Of a stretch of 9,162 nt of DNA, positions 6,628-9,162 are shown one piece after another. The position numbers and the translations under genes were made by a program. The stretch lies in the NCBI GenBank assembly GCA_002868985.1, contig PKTV01000425.1, forward strand, positions 1 through 9,162, in the 5' to 3' direction. The notes under the pieces were generated by a model. It searched no databases. It was not told the origin of the DNA and worked only from the letters and a program-made list of their open reading frames with translations. This DNA comes from Desulfobacteraceae bacterium. GTDB taxonomy: Bacteria; Desulfobacterota; Desulfobacteria; Desulfobacterales; UBA11574. Positions within the stretch are counted from its first letter, which is position 1; every line of letters begins with the position of its first letter.

Positions 6628-6878
6628 TTGTACGGCTTTACGTAAAACAGCCCCTTTCAGGGGTTATATCAAAGCCTCCGACTCGTGCAAAATTCAAGGT
6701 TATTTATAAGGGTTATATGTTTGGTATTTTTAACATCGTTTACATTTTACCTTTAGAGAGTCTTTGCGGGCATGATAATCCAACATCTCGCTGACGTCAA
6801 GAAGACGAAAAAGAGGTTAGGGCAAGCATATTTGATTCTCAATACACAGAGACACGCCCTCGCTCCGCTGAACCAAAA
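6628..6878. other. Non-coding stretch, nothing firmly identified
   Basis: I see a short hairpin CCCC-tttca-GGGG at 6651-6663, without a T tract, and a 41-codon frame starting at the ATG at 6771. That frame lacks a Shine-Dalgarno and any known motif, so I do not call it a gene. No tRNA, CRISPR or riboswitch fold was recognised. Confidence 0.4.
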
Positions 6879-6892
6879 TCAAACGCGTTTGA
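6879..6892. promoter_or_regulatory. 14-bp perfect palindrome upstream of the hdrA promoter
   Basis: TCAAACGCGTTTGA is fully self-complementary and ends 23 bp upstream of the putative -35 box at 6916. Position and symmetry suit a dimeric transcription factor that controls the HdrA gene. No specific regulator can be named. Confidence 0.4.
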
Positions 6893-6915
6893 CCTGAAAA
6901 AGCGGGTTTTATATG

Positions 6916-6942
6916 TTGACATGATTTTTCATAGCATATAAA
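6916..6942 (+). promoter_or_regulatory. Possible promoter of the HdrA-like gene
   Basis: A perfect TTGACA lies at 6916-6921. The best -10 candidate, TATAAA at 6937-6942, leaves a short 15-bp spacer. A 17-bp spacer gives only TAAATA. The region is AT-rich, so the -10 is uncertain. Initiation here would give a leader of about 165 nt that contains the large inverted repeat at 6994-7093. Confidence 0.4.
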
Positions 6943-6993
6943 TATATAAGTTTATTTTAAATGCGATGATTGCCATGTAACGTAATATTATTT

Positions 6994-7093
6994 CTAAACT
7001 GAGTGTTTCAAATTTTAAAAATAAAAATCAAGATACTTCATTAAAAACAAAAGATATTTTATCCTCTTTTAAAATTTGAAACGCTCAGTTTAG
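6994..7093. repeat. 27-bp inverted repeat in the hdrA leader
   Basis: The left arm 6994-7020 (starting CTAAACTGAG) and right arm 7067-7093 (ending CTCAGTTTAG) are reverse complements over 27 positions, with one T/G exception that would still pair as G-U in RNA. The loop is 46 nt and very AT-rich. The right arm ends 9 nt before the AGGAGA Shine-Dalgarno and 23 nt before the ATG. It is either a large 5'-leader hairpin or a ~100-bp miniature element with terminal inverted repeats. TTATT occurs just outside both ends (6988-6992 and 7095-7099), compatible with a 5-bp target duplication, though chance is likely in such AT-rich DNA. Confidence 0.8.
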
Positions 7094-7116
7094 GTTATTA
7101 CCAGGAGAATTAAACC

Positions 7117-9162
7117 ATGTCCAAAGATATCATCGGATCGGTGCTGGTTGTGGGCGGTGGAATTGCCGGGATGCAATCTGCTCTGGATTTGGCTGATTCG
7201 GGATTTTATGTTCATCTCGTTGAAAAGTCGCCGGCTATCGGCGGCATCATGTCACAACTGGACAAGACCTTTCCGACCAATGATTGTGCCATGTGAATTA
7301 TCTCACCGAAACTGGTCGAGGTCGGCCGGCACATCAATATAGAGCTTCACACCATATCTGAAATTAACGAGATAACCGGTGAAGCCGGCAATTTTAAGGT
7401 GACGCTGAACAAGGGCGCACGATATATCGATATGGATAAATGTACCGCATGCGGGGACTGCACCCAAGTGTGTCCGGTGAGCCTTGAAAGTCTTTACGAA
7501 GAGTGTCTCGTTGACAGGAAAGCGGTTTACAAGCCTTATGCACAGGCCGTACCCGGCGCATATTCCATAGACAAAAGAGATCAATCGCCCTGCACCAATG
7601 CCTGCCCCAACGCTGTCAATGCCCACGGCTATGTGGCCATGATCGCCCAGGGCAAATATCAGGAGGCCCTGGAGGTCATCACCCGGACGCTGCCCCTTCC
7701 CGGCGTGCTGGGTCGGATTTGCCCCCACCCGTGTGAAACCGCATGTCGAAGGGATGAAGTGGATGAACCGATTTCCATCTGCACCCTGAAACGTTTTGTG
7801 GCAGATCAGGTTGATATCGATGATTTGCCCCAAGTTGATATTCCGACCAGGGGTGAAAGAATCGCTGTTATCGGCGCAGGGCCTGCCGGCCTCACGGTTG
7901 CCTATTTTCTGGCCAAAGACGGTTTCAAAGTGACCATTTTTGAGGCCCTTCCTGTGGCCGGCGGCATGCTCAGGGTGGGCATCCCCGATTACCGGCTTCC
8001 GCCGGATGTGCTTGAAAAAGAAATTAAGTGGATCACCCGGCTGGGCGTCGAGATTAAATATAACACCGCGCTGGGTCGGGACATCACCGTTGACGGCCTG
8101 ATGGATGACGGCTACAAGGCCGTGTACCTGGCTATCGGATGTCATGCCAACATGAAACTGAATATTCCCAACGAAGATACAGATGGCGTGGTTCCAGGGG
8201 TTAAATTTTTAAGGGATGTTTCTTTGGGAGACCTCAAGGCCCTCAAAGGCAATGTGGTTATCGTGGGCGGAGGTGATGTGGCCATCGATGCGGCAAGATC
8301 CGCGCTGCGTCTTGGGGCAGACAAGGTCAGCATCCTTTACCGGCGGACGCATGCAGAGATGCCGGCCCGGGAGGAGGAAATTGAAGATGCCCTTGAAGAA
8401 GGGGTTGATATTCAGTTCCTCATGGCACCTGTTGAAGTGGTGGAACGCGACGGAAAAGTCGTGGGTCTCAAATGCATTAAAATGAAACTGGGTGAGCCTG
8501 ACAAAAGCGGCCGACGCCGACCCGTTCCTGTTGAAGGGAGTGAATTTGTTGTTGACACTAACGTCATCATACCGGCCATCGGCCAGAAAACCGATACCGC
8601 TTTTCTAAAAGATACCACAGACATTGAATTAGACCGCTGGAACAACTTCAAAGTCGATCCCATCAGCTTTCAGACCAGCAAAAAAGGGGTGTTTGCCGGT
8701 GGTGACGCCCAAACCGGTGCATGGATTGCCATTGGTGCCGTAGCAGCCGGACGAGAGGCTGCCATTTCTATATCCAGATATCTGAATGGAGAGGATTTAA
8801 CAAAAGGACGAGAGCCCATTGAAACGCCTCAGAAAAACTTTTATCCCATCAAAAAAAATATCCAAGAGGTCAAACGGGCGAAGATGACCAGAATTTCCAT
8901 GAAAGAACGGAAGACGGGTTTCGCAGAGGTGGAACAGGGCCTCAGTGAGGCAGCAGCGGTTGCCGATGCTAGCAAATGCCTCAACTGTATGGTATGCTGC
9001 GAGTGTTTGGAATGTGTAAAGGTCTGCAAAGCCGAAGCCGTTACCCTTGAAACCCATTCCCAGAAGAATGAAACCGTCCAGGTTGGTCTCGGCTCGATCA
9101 TATTGACGCTGGGAGCGGACGTGTATGATCCTGGATTGCACGACACGTACAATTACGCGCAG
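7117..9162 (+). CDS. hdrA: Selenocysteine-containing HdrA-like protein with inserted GltD/NfnB-type NAD(P) module (3' end outside window)
   Basis: The frame runs 682 codons from the ATG at 7117 (AGGAGA 8 nt upstream) to the window edge, with a single TGA at codon 60. Domain order: HdrA flavin half-domain with GGGIAG (13-18), E36 and [21 protein letters not shown] (U60); ferredoxin motif C109-x2-C112-x2-C115-x3-C119-P; GltD-type Fe-S segment C159, C163, C202, C206, C210; GltD FAD site GAGPAG (253-258) and E276; NAD(P) site [10 protein letters not shown] (384-393) with RR at 409-410, suggesting [16 protein letters not shown] (525-534); a seven-Cys cluster (621, 624, 627, 628, 630, 633, 637); then return to HdrA sequence ([15 protein letters not shown]). 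HdrA is the flavin-bifurcating subunit of heterodisulfide reductase complexes. The insert could let NAD(P)H exchange electrons with HdrA cofactors within one chain (inference). Probably cytoplasmic; HdrB, HdrC or MvhD-like partners would be expected downstream. Confidence 0.88.
7294..7296 (+). other. In-frame TGA, predicted selenocysteine codon (Sec60)
   Basis: The TGA lies in frame between DCAM and IISPKL. At this position HdrA proteins normally carry Cys (CxxC), so the product has C57-x2-U60. The reading frame stays open for 622 codons afterwards and encodes intact conserved domains. Sec at this position of HdrA is known in methanogens, and selenoprotein HdrA forms are recognised in sulfate reducers. 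The alternative is a nonsense mutation from TGC or TGT. Confidence 0.88.
7306..7325 (+). promoter_or_regulatory. Candidate bacterial SECIS hairpin
   Basis: CCGA (7306-7309) pairs with UCGG (7322-7325), and above an internal loop CU (7312-7313) pairs with AG (7319-7320), closing a GGUCG apical loop. The loop G at 7314 lies 17 nt after the UGA, within the distance seen for bacterial SECIS elements, and GGUC resembles the E. coli fdhF loop. A competing fold pairs CUC-A-CC (7302-7307) with GG-U-c-GAG (7314-7320). Hand folding only. Confidence 0.5.

Noticed and set aside
6771..6896. 41-codon plus-strand frame starting MIIQHLADVKKTKKRLG
   Set aside because: No Shine-Dalgarno, no recognisable motif, and its end overlaps the palindrome near 6880; random frames of this size are common.
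7294..7296. TGA as a genuine stop making a 59-residue protein
   Set aside because: The stop sits on a conserved Cys position and the same frame continues for 622 codons of conserved HdrA/GltD sequence.
7303..8145. 280-codon minus-strand open frame opposite the HdrA gene
   Set aside because: It is a shadow of the GC-rich HdrA-like coding region; the plus-strand frame holds the recognisable flavin and Fe-S motifs.

Overview
The window looks like chromosome from a strictly anaerobic, probably sulfate-reducing member of the Desulfobacterota (Desulfobacterales-like). The basis is a HdrA/GltD-type flavin and iron-sulfur protein with an in-frame UGA at a conserved cysteine, a cysteine-rich ferredoxin-like protein of a kind I associate with this group, and an adenosine-deaminase-type route for S-adenosylmethionine by-products. 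The assignment comes from family recognition, not from a search.

Layout, left to right. (1) 62-1341, minus: one gene for a two-cluster ferredoxin-like protein of about 426 residues, split into two overlapping frames by a -1 shift at a run of seven A inside its first 4Fe-4S motif. (2) 1342-1965: mostly non-coding, holding a palindrome, a minus-strand terminator and a 58-codon remnant of a second amidohydrolase similar to the intact gene further right. (3) 1966-3731, plus: a hipBA-type toxin-antitoxin operon, with a near-consensus promoter whose -10 box lies inside a perfect palindrome, a likely autoregulatory site. (4) 4012-6362, minus: a purine nucleoside phosphorylase and, 212 bases downstream, a 5'-methylthioadenosine/S-adenosylhomocysteine deaminase. 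Together they would deaminate MTA or SAH and then phosphorolyse the inosine-type product. The gap between them holds an inverted pair of 8-bp tandem arrays. (5) 6363-7116: a 754-base gene-free stretch with an inverted-repeat element, a 14-bp palindrome, a possible promoter and a 27-bp-armed inverted repeat that ends just before the next ribosome binding site. (6) 7117 to the right edge, plus: a large HdrA-like protein, incomplete at the window end. Its frame is interrupted by one TGA at codon 60, exactly where HdrA has a conserved Cys. It reads on for 622 more codons, so TGA most likely encodes selenocysteine. A complete NAD(P)-binding GltD/NfnB-like module is inserted between the HdrA flavin half-domains.

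The most notable system is this predicted selenocysteine HdrA-GltD fusion. It could pass electrons between NAD(P)H and heterodisulfide-reductase-type or ferredoxin partners within one polypeptide. Gene callers that treat TGA as stop would miss its N-terminus. The hipBA module sits between the amidohydrolase remnant and the intact amidohydrolase, which suggests a local duplication or insertion history.
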